A DNA stretch of 64,000 bases from Scleroderma bovista (taxonomy: Eukaryota > Basidiomycota > Agaricomycetes > Boletales > Sclerodermataceae): NCBI GenBank assembly GCA_037178675.1, contig JAYMGJ010000761.1, positions 1 to 64,000 of the forward strand, in the 5' to 3' direction. The notes under the pieces are model-generated. The model did not search any database. It was not told where the DNA came from and saw nothing but the letters and a program-made list of their open reading frames with translations. How positions within the stretch are numbered: the stretch's first letter is position 1; each line of letters begins with the position of its first letter. Position numbers and translations under genes: made by a program. This document shows positions 13,206-26,600 of the stretch, piece after piece.

Positions 13206-15854
13206 ATGCCAGCGGAGGACACTGCACCTCCCCCTGAACAAAGGTGTGAACTCGTATCACTCCCCAGATCACCCGTGTTTTGGAGCAAACACTGAGCGGC
13301 TAGCGCAGACGTGGCTCGAATGTGATTGTCATTCACCCAGGCTCTCGATGGCTTCGCATCGGGAAAGCTTCAGAAGTTACTCCGCTTTCCATTCCAAATG
13401 TCATCGCAAGGAAGCATCAGCCGCCAGTTCCAGAGGCGGCTTTCGTCGAGGGTGTTATGCGGCCAAGGAAGAGCCGCAACACGTCGACTAGTACACCACA
13501 ACCCTCCAATGCCGACGAGTATGCGGTCACCCCAGTGTCCGATGATCCCGTGCGTTAACCCACACCTCTGTACCTGCATGGGTAGCTGACAAGACGGCCC
13601 AAGTTTGAAGTGAAACTGGCGTTCATCACGGTGTCGCTTCGGGAACGTATGAAGTTCTACAAGCTTCGGGTCACACAGAACGCGACAAGCATCGCTTCGA
13701 CTTTCAATGAGCAATTCAAACCGGAAATTATCCCAGAAGTAAATGACCCCTTTCGCGTGGATTGGGTACTTGAACCAGACGATGAATACTTAGTAGGCGA
13801 ACAAGTACGAGCTTCTTGAACCTGTCGATAGACATGTTCACCAGACTCGTAACAGGCACTTAGGATTTCCGACCCCGAGCAGCTGAACTACACCGTCAGA
13901 TGGCCAATACACGGATCGAATTTCAACACAAGAGATTATCCATCCGTCCAGATGATATTCGATGACATTAAGATCATCATTTGGACTGCTCTCCATGACA
14001 AATACAAGATGACCCGTCAGGACTACAAGGTTTGTGTTAGCTATCGTCATGGCTAGCAGTGATCTTAATGTGCATGTGCAGAAGTATTCCGTGGTTCTTG
14101 TCATCCCAGACTTCTATGACCGTTCTTATGTCCGGGAGTTTGTAAACATCCTTCTACCAGGCATGGGTTTCAAGCAGATCTGCGTTCAGCAGGTGCATGT
14201 CACGTCAAAAGTTTCTTCGAGGTCTTTTCTCACTTTTCTCACTTCTGTCCAGGTGTCCCTCGCGGCCACCTACGGCGCTGGAATAAGTAGCGCTTGTGTG
14301 GTGGATATTGGCGCTGCTTGCACGAGCGTGGCTTGTGTTGACGAAGGCCTGGTAATCGCTGACTCCAGGTAAAGGCGGTAACTTTTTTTTTGGTTAAGCT
14401 TTCTAAGCGTTTCTGTAGGATTTCCTTGAACGTCGGCGGAAATGATGTCACGGAATTTCTTTACGTGCTACTCGAAAGAATTAATTTTCCTTACCGCAGT
14501 ATCAACCTTGCTCGCTGGTATGACTGGCTTGTTATGGAAGACCTCAAGGCGCGGCTATGTACACTGGCCGAGGTAAGGAATTGTTGACAGTGGCCGGGTG
14601 TAACCTAACGAACAGGTTTAGGGCGACGTGGCGCTAAACCTGTACGACTTTGTAGTGCGACGGTATGGGAAACCGACTGAAAAATACGGTCTGCGGGCGT
14701 ATGACGAGATAATACTAGCTCCAATGGTTAGTGGCTCTGGTGTCCCACATGGAGAATTGACCAATCCCCGATCAGAGCATATTTGAGCCTCGAGTGATAG
14801 AGTTCGACAGAAAGCGGATTGGGTTACGACCGATTTCTAGTCCAGACGTGACAGAAGAGATCATTGAACTTCCCGCTGACCATGTGGTAAGGTTCATCAG
14901 TACTTCTGTCTAGATCGGTTCTTTATCTGGGATACAGACACAGGCCATGATTATTTCCACGCAGCACTTATTACCACCCCCACCTTCTGCAGTGTCGGAT
15001 CCTCCTTCGGCTCAAGTGCCCGTTCCTGCACGGTCACAAGGAGGTATGAATATCCTATCGTTACAGTTTACCTCACCCACCTCATCAACTAGGGACTCCT
15101 CCTATCCAATCAGAGAACGGAACAAAAGTCGAACAGCAAGAGGCATCATTACCCTCCACGGCCAACCCCACGCCACCTCCCACAGCGATTTCTGCGGCAG
15201 AACCTGCTGAAACAGGTACGTCGGATGCACCAGCGGAAATCATTCAAGTGGACACGGAAGAGAAAACAACGGCACACCCCACCCAGCCTTCGCATACAGT
15301 ACCACAGGCACAACTCCGCCCCATCCCGCCGACCTCGAGCTACCCGGGTGGGCTGCCCATTGATGTGTGCTTTGAAGCGAGTAAACTCCCGCTCGATGTA
15401 GCTATATTCAATAGTGCTCGGGCGTGCGGCGGTGACGACAAGATTCGCAAGTTCCTCCAGGCTGTCCTAGTTATTGGTGGGGGTGCGCATATACCGGGCA
15501 TGGCCCATGCACTCGAGAGCAGGTCTGTGTCTCAGTTTAGCATTTTGCCGCTATGATTTTATTTATTTCCAACCGCTGACTGTCGTGTAGATTGCAGGCC
15601 ATTGCGACGCCCCTTGTGCCGAACATGGAAAAGGTGCAAATTATACCATCGCCAAAGGACGTCGATCCTAGCGTCCTTGCTTGGAAGGGTGCAGCCGTCC
15701 TTGGTAAAATGGATTCGGTCGCTGATCTGTGGCTCTCACCTACTGATTGGGTACGTGTACGCTGTCTGCGAAATGGTGAATGTCTCGGTTGACTTGCACG
15801 GTACAGGACCTGCTCGGCATGCGGGGTCTGAAGGAGAGATGTTTTTACCTCTAG
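13206..15854 (+). CDS. ARP8: Actin-related protein Arp8, INO80 complex
   Basis: Actin-fold subunit of the INO80 chromatin remodeller, which helps bind nucleosomes. Exon 1 is 13206-13243 (MPAEDTAPPPEQ), spliced to 13309 so that it reads RRGSNVIVIHPGSRWLRIGK, the conserved N-terminal strand of Arp8. Later exons carry DFYDRSYVREFVNILLPGMGF, the phosphate-loop region SACVVDIGAACTSVACVDEG, LNVGGNDVTEFLYVLL, a proline/serine/threonine-rich insertion (about 14950-15340) and VLVIGGGAHIPGMAHALE, followed by a short C-terminus ending LKERCFYL and TAG at 15852-15854. The large low-complexity insertion is typical of Arp8 rather than actin. The start is the first in-frame ATG of the deduced first exon; a missed upstream exon is possible. 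The gene is co-directional with TOR but 436 bp away. Confidence 0.92.
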
Positions 15855-16206
15855 AATTTATTGGTTTTGTTAACAAGTCAATACATATCGTATACATGGG
15901 ATACAGCGTCTGAATCTAGTATTACAACAGCCGCATTGGACCAAACGTTATCAAGTCCACCAAGCACCTGGCACTGGTGGGGATCAGATAGGACTGGACA
16001 CAATGACGGCGGAACTCATCGAGGCAAATGACCATCCGTCTGCGTGATCACCTGCCCCAACGACCGGGTCTGCATGGTACGGAGGGGTGCCTCCTTAAAT
16101 GCGGCGTCTCACCGCAGAGAAAAAAATTTGTTTTAAACCCCCAAACGATTCTTGATACTGACGAAATCGAGCGACTGCAAATTCGCCCATTTAGTGGCGA
16201 GGGATG
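15855..16206. other. Convergent 3' intergenic space
   Basis: 352 bp between the convergent 3' ends of ARP8 (+) and the RING gene (-). No gene or conserved motif seen. Confidence 0.5.
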
Positions 16207-17346
16207 TCATCTCGGTTCTGCCAGTTCTGTTTGAACGGTGGGAAGGAGATTCAGCGCCGGTGGATCATGTTCGGATTTGAGAGCGGCCACGCACCTGTCT
16301 CGTTTGAGCCATTCTTGCCTTGCATGTCCTTCTTCATACCAATCGGCCAAGGGACTGGGAGCAGCTGTGGAGCCTGGATTATCTATGGCATTCGTCAGAC
16401 CGTTGACCAGGCCTTGGAGCGCACCGTCCATGGCCCTGTTCGGGGTAAAAGGGAACGTGAAATCGGATCGTGGGGGGAGATCGGGGGTACAATATAAAGG
16501 ACTTCTGCATAAAGGACAGTCAACGGATTCATGCCAACCACCACAATTGCGGTGGAGGCGGGAGAAAAACCATTTCAAGATACAGGTGGCGCAAAACGTA
16601 TGTCCGCAGTGACGGGCATGCAAGCTGTACGGACACGCCCTGTGCAAAGATGGCTTGTTCAGGATATGTGATACACCGCAACACGAGACCCAGGGAGGCT
16701 TACATGATTTCAAAGCACCTAAAATAATGGATTGTTCGGTTTATCGCTTCAGAAAAATACGGCAACGTACAGTATGCATGTGAAATATTCTTCCAAGTAC
16801 TTCAATTGGGCCTTGGCGTTGTTGGACTTGAATTCATTGACCAAGTTAGTTAGGTCGGCTATTTCGCCGAGGGCACCGTCGAGGCGCTTTTCGAGCGTCT
16901 TCAACTGTGAAGGAGGTCGTTTCTGACGTGCCCGTGCACCTGCTGCTCTTCTGGATGGCCCAGGGAGCAGAGTCTCGTGCTCCTCCGCAGGGTTCCCTAT
17001 ATGCGTGCCCCCCTGACGCAACGTTCTCTTCCCGGGACATCCGTTCCGGGAATTTACGACGCTGAACGGTGGCTCAGGATCGTGCTCAACTGAGGCAGAT
17101 CTAGCGGTGCTGGACCGTTTCTGTACCACTGTCCTAGAACGTTTCTTGCCTGGATGAGACGGTAAATATGAGTATTCATATGGGGGGTCGAAGACGTGAT
17201 GCTTTACATAAAGTGACTCTACCCCATTGGTTGGCGCCACTGCTTCTGGTACGACGGCCGCCTGCTTGCAATGAGCTGCGCGTGACAGGACCTGTCATGC
17301 TCCTCGTCACCATCGGGCGTTGGGTCGTTCTGGTTGGCCTCGCCAT
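16207..17346 (-). CDS. Coiled-coil RING-finger protein (putative E3 ubiquitin ligase)
   Basis: My model has four exons, 16207-16639, 16704-16718, 16771-17149 and 17223-17346, all GT-AG with matching phases, 951 nt or 316 residues. The N-terminus is basic and S/T-rich (MARPTRTTQRPMVTRSM), followed by KKRSR, which could be a nuclear signal. A predicted coiled coil follows (LKTLEKRLDGALGEIADL and on to about KYLEEYFT), then a RING: C-I-L-C, a C-x-x-x-C-P/H region, RHCGHTFCATCILKWFF and CPLCRS. The tail contains WYEEGHARQEWLKRD. The second zinc-binding Cys lies on a 15-nt micro-exon (16704-16718). Coiled coil plus RING suggests an E3 ligase; the partner is unknown. The 5' end is the least certain part, since open reading continues upstream of 17346 in other frames. 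Confidence 0.82.
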
Positions 17347-17859
17347 CGTTGCGGATGGGCTGAGAGGCGCACTGCGGCTGGTCAACGTTCCCCAATGGAA
17401 GGCTGTATGAGTACGCGTGGGAAATTACCGGATTTGGCGTCCCTTGTCGTCCGCCTCTTCAAAGCTTGAATGACGGACTCCGGGATTCCGTACATCGCAG
17501 AAAGGCTTTAGTTTGCTTGTTCTTTGTTCCGAGGAAGCTCGATTTAACGCGCGATCCCCCTTCGCACGGCGCTTCCATTTTTATAATACATCCCAGACAA
17601 AAGCCTATCAGTGAGTCTCTTGCACTAACCGCTTTTGCGCATGTGGTGGACGCCACAAGCGTGTGGTGGGGGAGGCGGGAGCCCTTCGCTAGGAAGGACT
17701 GGTCCCGTGGATGGGAGGGGAAGGGGGGGGGGGAACTGGTTTTCCGGCTCCCGCAAACTCCGGTCACACACAGCCATGAATGTATTACTCTCGCGGACAA
17801 AGTTCGCTGACCATACCAGAAAGGCGTGTGCAACTGCTGATTACCCCTAACAGGTTTCC
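17347..17859. other. Short intergenic / uncertain
   Basis: About 510 bp upstream of the RING gene. A minus-strand ORF (17459-17833) and its plus-strand shadow (17466-17810) overlap with no recognisable domain. A G-tract of about 9 lies near 17725-17733. No gene is claimed. Confidence 0.4.
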
Positions 17860-19560
17860 CGGCTATGTCGAGTATGTATATATGAGCCCACGATGATGTG
17901 CAGTGGGCAGAGATGAGGCTTCATGGAGGACCCTTGCCCCGGCTGCGGTTGATCGCCACAGCGTGTCTGGCTGGACGCACTCCAAAATGACCTTGTCGAT
18001 CCGAACATGGACCTTGCGCAACGTTTCGCATTTCCATACCGAGGACGTTGGTACCATTTCAGGAAGCCTGAATCAGTTGGGCCATGTGGGAACACCCAGG
18101 CCGCGCTTGCCGAACCCCCAACCCTCGACTCGTTCCAAGAGCCTTGTCGCTTCTTCCAGGCTCCGAACGAACGTGGTGCGGAATGAGATGGGCCTCTTGT
18201 TCTTCTCGTTCTTTAATGTCGGATACTTGACTTTTGACACACGACAAGTGACACACACTCACGTCTGTCAATGACCCCGACCAAACCCAAGGATCCACGA
18301 TGCCGTATGTATGGCCCTCCTTCTCTGTCAACGTCATCGAGACACAATAGATGGCCCACACAAGCGAAAGGTCGACGCCATCCCCAGACCCATGCGGCCG
18401 CCATTGAGAAGTCTGATCTACAAGGTCCGATATAGCTTCCAGAGCCGAATACGACTGTGTGTATCGAATTAGATGGTCGAGTGCAAGAGGTCGCGTCTTC
18501 GATATGACGCCATTATCCAAAGTCAACACTAATTCATGTAAAATGTATTCAATAATTGGATGGGTGTGACGTGGGTGGCTTTTTTTTTCCTCCGGCCGTC
18601 ACCGACCGAGGTCTTCCTGTGAGTGTTGCTGCATACTGGCCCTGATGGTTTCAAATGATCTCGTGGTGGCAAGGAACGAGCACGCCATCGTTGGCTGGAG
18701 GACAAGTAGCGCCCATTCTCATGGATGAGGTGTGAATGTCGCTGTTTGACGGCTTTGACGGGGGTGATGACACACGTGCCTAAGCCACCAGGGCGACGCT
18801 GAAGCTCAAAGACGCAACATACTACGAGGCGTTCAAGAGGTTGGTTTGTGGTCAGATCTAGGTAACATGGATCCAAGGTATCTGTTGCGGCAATCGGCCG
18901 ATTTAATGGAGGAAGCGGTGATTGGTGGAAAGCACCCGGGCAGTTGGCGAGGTGAGAAAAAAACATCGGCATGTGTGTCCGCTTGCCGTCGGACATCCAC
19001 CAATGGAAGCATGCGGGATGGATTTATGCGGCGGATGGTGATGATGAAGAGCACAGGCCACAGCCAGGCAAGGGATTTATATTGTAAAGCGAGACCACAT
19101 GCAGCAGTGGGGGTTGTTAAGAGCACAGAATCGGACGGGCCTGCGCACCGGTGGCGTCGCGGCAGCCATGTCCATGCAAGGGCCTCAGAAACGCCGAAGA
19201 TGGCAAGGTCGATGCAGTTTTGGAGGGAAAGGGTGCGAATGATATACTTCAGGGTCGGTGTGATCTGCCTAGTGAGAGAACGAGATGCAAGCCACTGTGG
19301 AGGATGACTGGATCATGGACGAGAGAGGTGAAGCGTGGTGATCGAGGGCGCCTTTGGGAAGCGGTACATGCCGGTGCACAAACTCTACGTTACATAAGGT
19401 CGAGGCGATGAGTTCCAGGTGCACTTTGTGCGCAGACGCTGACGGGGAGGGCGAACGCACCTTCCCATTGGGGGCGATATTGGGGATGCTGATTGGATGC
19501 GGCCCATGGCTGCGGGTCCGAACTTTGATGTCAGGTAACGTGATGACATGGGTGTGGGGT
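17860..19560 (-). CDS. Possible multi-exon hypothetical protein (exon structure unresolved)
   Basis: Several minus-strand segments look coding but no family is recognised. At about 19275-19545 an open segment contains VHLELIASTLCNVEFVHRHV. At about 19160-19270, after a CACTAG acceptor-like site, it reads LKYIIRTLSLQNCIDLAIF and SEALAWTWLPRRH, then GTGCGC. At about 18290-18530 an ORF contains LALDHLIRYTQSYSALEAI and LVWAIYCVSMTLTEKEG. At about 18075-18250 it reads RTTFVRSLEEATRLLERVEG, and at about 17870-18045 CETLRKVHVRIDKVILECV, the last two in one frame separated by a TGA that an intron could remove. The run of amphipathic segments with plausible junctions suggests one or two intron-rich genes, but I could not build a phase-consistent model. 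Treat as a region to be tested with RNA data. Confidence 0.35.
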
Positions 19561-20066
19561 GATTGTATGTACGCCGAGTCTCGGGCGGTGCTGGGCCGGC
19601 CGCAGCGGGTGATGGCACGGCTGCGGTCCGTGGAGACTTGACGATTAGTCGGGACTCAGAGACGGGACGATTGTCGTGTGATGGGAGATGGGTACTTCCA
19701 AATGCAGACACGCATGATTTGAAATAAGAAGCTGTGGTTGTCCTTGCTCGGATCTGCAGATTTCTCCTCTCGAGAAACCAATGCCACCGTTCCGTCACGC
19801 TTGTCACGGAGAGGCCAGATCCACATCGGGGCCCACTTGCAAAAGGTGCATATGGTGCGCGTACGGCCTCGTCGACGCTGACTCGGGTGGACATGGACGC
19901 TTTGTCATGGCGAGATGCGATGTGTTCACGGTGTTGGCGTAAACGAATCGTTTATGAACGACGCGGCTTCGAACCCGATCACCCCAAGATCGCGTCAACA
20001 TCATCGCATCTCCGAGTGTCCTCCATTCCTGACCCGGCTCTTGTCTGACGCGACCCTTCTTCTCCC

Positions 20067-21795
20067 ATGACTCTCTCCCAGGTCCTCCTCCAGCCTCCTC
20101 CTCTGCTCGCCCTCGCCCACCACCACCACCACCACCGCACCCTCTCCTCCCCGGCAGGCTGCCCATCCCTCTCCGTCGTCGACGATCACCTCTTCGCCCC
20201 CCTCGACAAAGAGCACCCCATGTCCGCCACAACCCGTCGTTCCCCGTTCGCAGACTCCGTCCAGTCCTCCATCTCCCCACAGTCCGGCTCCGTCACCACC
20301 CCGGACGGCGAGGCCAACTCCCCCTCCCCTGTAGAGATGTCTGCGGGTGCATTCGCTCATCACCACTTCTCGGGTTCGGCAAGTTCCCTCCCAGCTGGTC
20401 CGGATTTGGAGGCTTACCGAATGGCAAACTTGACAACGGAGCGCTATTTACGGGGAAGCGATAAATACTCGCACCCTTCACACCACTACCCCCTCCTGGA
20501 TCAGCGCCGCATGTCCGACCCAGCTATGTATGGCACCACAACAGGCACCTACCCCACTCATCCCTCTTCAGATCTAGCCGCCAACCGATATCATCTCTTC
20601 CACAACAACCACTCCTCGTATACCTCCCCTAGATCGTACCCCTTCTCCCTCCATCGCACCCCCTCCCTCGACTCCTCCTCCTCCGACCAGCTCCCCATCT
20701 CCGCGTTCGACCACCCAGTCGACATAGACCAGCCCTTGTCCCCCCTCAACCCCTCCTTCTCTGGCGGCGCCTCTCCGAACATGGGTCTCCCAGGCATATC
20801 CACCCTCCACGAGGACTACGGTCCATCCCCCCCAGGCACCGGCACCTCTTCCTCCTCAAATCCCATGGCCACGCGCCAGTACCCACTTCACGACGGTGGG
20901 TCCCCCCCCAGCTCCAAGCAGTACTCCTTTGTGTCATTGCCCGGAAACGCAGTCAAAAAACGTCCTCGCCGACGCTACGATGAGATCGAACGTCTCTACC
21001 AATGCAACTGGCCAAACTGCACAAAGGCCTACGGTACCCTCAACCACCTCAACGCCCATGTCACGATGCAAAAGCATGGCTCCAAGCGCAGTCCAAACGG
21101 TACGTCTTCATCCACCGATTTTTTTTATCGGACCAAAAATTCTTTCTTCCTGCGCCCTCGGTCCGATCGCTGACAAACCCTTCCGTTCTTCAGAATTCAA
21201 AGAACTTCGCAAACAGTGGCGCAAGGCAAAGAAGGAAGAGGCAGATGCAAGGACTTTGAATGCTTTGTCCATGCGACAGGCACCGCAGCACCACCCCCAT
21301 CGCCATCTCTCCCGCGAGTCACTATCAGACACGGATTACCCACCCTACCACACGGCGACCCACCACACCGTCCATCCCGACCAGTTTCCGCAGACCCCTT
21401 CCTCTGCTGACCTCCACGAGTCCGTCTACCATCGTGACTTGTATGCGCGCAGGCAGCGCTACAACAATGGCTATATCCAATCCAGCACGGCCACCAGCGG
21501 CCCAACCTACAACACCCATGCCCTTCACCACTCCAGTATACCCATGAACCGTCTCCCAGCAAACAGTACCCTCCTCACCCCACCTGCGGGCTACGAACCA
21601 ACCCCTTTGGGATCGGTCAACAACGCCGATGCTTATGGCCCCTACGAGCTGTATGCATCAGACAGCCGTCCAGATTCGAGCCACGGCAGTGTTGGGAGCT
21701 ATGATGAAAGAAGGCGCGGAGTATCGTACATCGAAGACGGGCGTCCGCGGTCGACCCACCTCGGCCTGGGGTCTGCCCATGGATCGGATTATTAG
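20067..21795 (+). CDS. C2H2 zinc-finger transcription factor (single finger)
   Basis: Two exons, 20067-21099 and 21194-21795, joined by a GT-AG intron inside an Asn-Glu junction; 544 residues. The N-terminal half is Ser/Pro/His-rich and disordered, including a poly-His run near residue 15-20. At about residues 300-350 lies a basic patch (KKRPRRRYDEIERLY) leading into one zinc finger, C-N-W-P-N-C ... HLNAHVTMQKHG (C-x4-C-x12-H-x5-H), then EFKELRKQWRKAKKEE, a helix encoded right after the intron. Finger plus basic helix is a conserved fungal regulator signature. The C-terminal part is again disordered. An alternative start at 20220 (MSATTRRSPF) would remove the His-rich leader. DNA target and regulon cannot be read from the sequence. 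Confidence 0.9.
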
Positions 21796-22386
21796 TGAGA
21801 GTGATGTCGTTCTCTGTTTCATTCCTTCTTCGCCTCCATGCCAGTTCCCACCCTCCATTTCGTTGCTTCTTCCTATGGCCTTCTCCCATTCACTCTTGCA
21901 TGATTTCCCCCGATTAATTTCCTCTCGCTTTCCTCGCACCGTATGTGTAGAATTATCTTCCTTTTCCCCCCATGTTAAAATCATCCTACTATTGGCGCCA
22001 GAGCCTTGAGTATACCACCTACAATTTATTATAGTGGTACTCCCCCCCTTCCTCCTACACGTGCGCGCATAGACGACCGTGCTACTCCCCTGTTTATGTC
22101 GACATAATATTTTATCGCACTTTACATCATGTCTCTTTGGATTCCCCCCCTCAGGGTCGCCCCTGTGCACACTATAATAGGCTTTGGAGTGGATACCGAT
22201 ACACTTGTACAGAAAGAATCTTGCATGACTGTAGATCTGCCTACTTGCGTGTTATCCGATCGTGAGCCGTAAGGTTTGTACATACACATAAATTGGACTT
22301 ATTATATCATGCACACAGGAAGAAGATTTTTCACCCTTTTTTCCCCGCCAGAATGGTTAGCTTTGATACGCCTATTTTATCCCATA

Positions 22387-22399
22387 CGCGCGCGCGCGC
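22387..22399. repeat. (CG)n dinucleotide tract
   Basis: Alternating CG for 13 bases. Short alternating purine-pyrimidine tracts can adopt Z-DNA; no function is claimed. Confidence 0.7.
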
Positions 22400-23620
22400 A
22401 TCTGAGCAGACATGAATCAGAATATTATGATTGTGGCCACCGAACAATGAATCATGCCATCATCCATGATACGGTTCAAGTTTCCAAATTAGCGATGTGA
22501 TATGGTGACATGATGAACAAGTCTGTCAAAGTTACTGCAGGAGAACGAACCTGGCGCTTTTCCAGACGTGTCGTGCGTCGTGCTGGGCACTGATAACGGG
22601 GGTGGTGGAGAGCGTGCTCAGTGCCCGTTGCCGTCGCCATCGCGTATCCACAGCAAAGCACCTCGGCGTAACCGCAGCCCTCCCGCGGACACCCAGGAAT
22701 GCAATGCGCCACACGACAAATAGACATGCTTCCCCCCCTCTCTCCTCAGTCAGCACCTAGGGGGAAGTCGCATTTTTTAGGGTTTACACAGCAAGCCTCG
22801 AGAGCATCTATATACGGGATGTACCTGGCCGGGTTGTCTGTGAATGGGAGGGCATGCGAAAGGGTGAGGGAAAAAGTCAATCGATCTGCTTACAACCTTG
22901 GGGGAGGCGTGTGGGCTACCATCATGGGGTGTGGTTAGCGACGGGAAAGCATGGATACATTCAATTACTCGTTTGTGCCGCGGCGTAGCTAGTAGTACAC
23001 GGCAGGCCGATTTGGACAATCATCCATGGATGCGTGGCCGGGTCTTCTTTTTATTGTTTGGTGGGTTCCGCCAGGTGCCACAGAGGCTTCGAGGGCTGGA
23101 CGGGCTCGAGAAGGCGCGTTCTGCTCTCCAAGGCATCCCATGTCTTCTTTCTTTCCGTCAGGGCCCCATCGGACGCCAGAGTGGGTTCGCATCAGCCGAG
23201 ACCTACGTATCCGAGGCCTTGCATATGGCACGCCTGCTGGCGTGGGCTTGCACTGTCGCTCGTACCATGATTGCCTATGCCGGTAACCTATCTCCCTCAT
23301 TCCGACATCGTCGCGAAACAGGAATGATGGCAGAAGGCGCCTCTGTAATGCAGCGACATTTCCGCAGTGATTTGTGGCAGGAGACAGACTCTGATGCCAG
23401 AACAGCCTGGCCCCAAAAGCGTACCCATAGATTGATTGATCACATGCTGGAAACAGACTCACTGCAAGGGTTGCCCGAGTCGACCAGTGCAGGAAATTGA
23501 TCGAGAGTCCCCTCTCCCCCCAAGTCAGGTAATACATATGTAAGGCATAGCCGTGACTGTGCGAGATGGGAGCGCGTGCACTAGCGGCGGAGGGAGGGAT
23601 CGAGACAACCTTGGAGGTGC

Positions 23621-23640
23621 CTTGCCTTGCCTTGCCTTGC
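23621..23640. repeat. CTTGC pentanucleotide microsatellite (4 units)
   Basis: Four perfect CTTGC units in tandem, with partial units on both sides and a diverged CCTTGCC about 12 nt further on. Confidence 0.85.
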
Positions 23641-26600
23641 CATTCATACTTACCTTGCCATGCCGAGGAACTGAGATGTGACTCCGTTGTCACAGCGTGC
23701 ACGGATCAGGATCAAAGGGGCCCACTAGGCTCGCATCACCACCACGTTGTGTCCGTTGCGAGGGTTAGGTTCTGGGGAGGACCCGTCTGGAATCTGGATT
23801 GCTGTTGTTGTGCTTACGCATCCATCATGCGGTTGAGAGGGGAGACCGTCAGTCAACGACAGAACCTGTGCTGGGTGCACTGCTGCGACCAATGCAATTG
23901 TGACGCATACGATCATCATCATGATCATCAACTATGGCGGCCCCCTCCCCTCCCACGACATGATTTGAGTTCTTCTGCGTGAGGCAAGATGCCACATCCC
24001 GAAACCAAAACGTACTCGGGGACTTACTGCATGCTGCATTACCTGTTGGCTTCAGGCTGGTGTTGTAATCCCGAAGCCGTACACAGACGGGAGTCGACGT
24101 TTCATCCAGGGCGAGCACACCCGCATGCGTGTGAGAGGAGATGGCCATTGGTCAAACGGGGGCCTCACCCACATGTGTGTTTGTTGTGCTCCCTCCACTG
24201 CGGCCACCTGGTCAGCACGAGGTCGGGTACATACCCAATGCATACTTCATACATCATTATGATTATGAGCCAAGGTCCGTGCGCGTACACTGATTATTAA
24301 CCGCACCGTAAGCGAACTCCGCCCGGTCAAGTCGAGGCGACCGACCACGATCCGAGCAATAACTGAGAAGAAGCACTCACACTGATTCATTCATCGCACC
24401 GCACGGTTTTTATGTTTCGCATATCATTCGAAACGTATGCATCATGAATACGGTCTCGGCGACAGTACGGTGTATCAACTACCGGCGACAAGAAGGCTGA
24501 ATCAACTTTCGGGCCTCGTTCGGTCTCCCAAAAAATCTCAGCGTTGTTTCACAGCATCCCATGGGTATTACTTACACGGCGGTGAGAAAGAGGGACAATA
24601 GACGACTCTGAAAGTTCGACAAACTTGGCATGGAAGTTTCCATTTGGCATTTCCTATGTATAAAGGCGGCCGACGAGATGAACTGTGCAAGCGTCATGAA
24701 AGTAAATATGTAACTTGCCGTTACACATATGTACTTCTCGATTGTGGCGCCTGCCCGCTTCACGTTCAACTTTTAGTGTGTCCTCAAGGTTGAAAGTTAA
24801 AACTTCGGGGATCCCGGACACGAGCGCAAGAACGCTGCACGTGGCACGTTCAAGTGCACCACCAAGTTCAAAAACCAAGTCTTCCCGACCGACCGTGGCA
24901 AAACGTGACGAGCGCCCAGATGGCCAGCCTCAATGACTCGGCAGTATAATACCAAGGTGGGCAAGTGGGTTTGAAACCCAGCAGATCGGAAAGTTACTTT
25001 TTTGCCGTGTGTATATCGGTTCAATATGACCCCCGAAGATGGGCTTGTCGAGCGCCTCTGGGTATTACTTACATGGAGGGCGATGTCAATGCGATGTTAC
25101 ATGTGTATCAGAAAACCAGTTCCAGAAACATCATGTACTGTACGTCATGTGTCCCAGCGTTGAACTCAAACTTTGAAGGGACCGAAGCGCTTTCAGTCGC
25201 TCAACGAGGTCCTACTCGACATGCCCCCTCTTTCATGGTGCTGATTTGGAGGTGAAGTGAATGTGCAGGCTGATATACCGCCGTCGTGCATACCACTTCG
25301 GCATTTCAGACCCGATCGAGTAGTAAAAGCGCCGCAATCGGCAAGATATTGCGGCTTCGCGCGGGATTTTGCGCTGTCATCCCCTTTTTGTTCTTTTATA
25401 CACGGATCTTTTTAGTCGCGTCGATCAAGAAAGTCAGCTTCCCCAACCAAACTTATCCACAATAATAATTATGTGTCGTCGCCACTGTAACTCTGCATGA
25501 CATCGTGTCGCATCCAACACAGTCAGACAGAAGGCTCTTGCAGGCACTCCAGCACTGAGCGGCACCTCTGTCTTCTCGAGTGACAGCTTGGCGCCTTTCT
25601 TGAACAGAACGGTACTACAGTAGTAATAGTTATGTCTCATGTACTCACAGTCTCACACACCAGCAAGAAGTCGTGCTGTCATAATGATCCGTCCAGTAGA
25701 TGTCTCTGACGCAGGTGCATGTGGTGGACTTCCCCATCCATATGCCACACTTTGCATCACGTGCCTTAGGCAGACAGTGGATCTCGGCAAAGCTTTCGAC
25801 CCTAACCAGATCTCGTTCTTGAAAAAGCTTCAATCTTCAGCATCTAACGACTTCCGTAATAGATTTTGCACGACGTAAGTGCGTAATTCTGCAACTACTA
25901 GCATAACACTATCTTGTGCAGTACTAATACACGCCCATTCTCTGTCCTATTGTAACCCTGACTTAACTCATGTGTCTTCTGTATGACAGAAATTATACTT
26001 TTGCCACCTGATACAACGAGGCCAACACACCGAACACACGTGTGACGGGAAGAGCGCGGGAATTACCAGGATGCAAGACAGCGAACAAATAAAACTTAAA
26101 GCAAGCAGAGAACAAAAGAAGGACCTACGCCCATGTAAACCTACATCAGAGTTCACTGATGGGCCTGTCTGACTTCTTTGTTCACGATACCTTTCAAACA
26201 GGGGAATGTCATGACGGAAACGGTACGGCATCTGAACAGTGGGGAAGATGTTATCTACGGCCCGCTCCAAGGGGCAATGCGGGGACGTACACGGTGCACC
26301 AGAGGTCCTCTCCTCAAGGTTCAACTCGATGCTTTGATGGCGACTCAAAAGCAATATATCAGATATGATTGGTGGGGGACTCGTCCTGGCACTCACCGTC
26401 ATGACGTGTGATGTCAGCCTACATAGAGCCGTCTGAAAAACATTCCGTAACCCAAATCATACGCAAGCGCAGTCACACACCCTAACCGGTCGAATACCGA
26501 CTATTCAAATAAACGCTGGGCGATTTCGCTCCTCGGGTCCCGAGATCATGAAGCATTATGTGGTAGAGATCGAGGGGGCCGTTTGTGGCGTACGGTACGC

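Noticed and set aside
19804..20366. Long Gly/Arg-rich minus-strand ORFs opposite the C2H2 gene start
   Set aside because: Antisense readings of the CT-rich, Pro/Ser/His-coding exon; low complexity with no motif.
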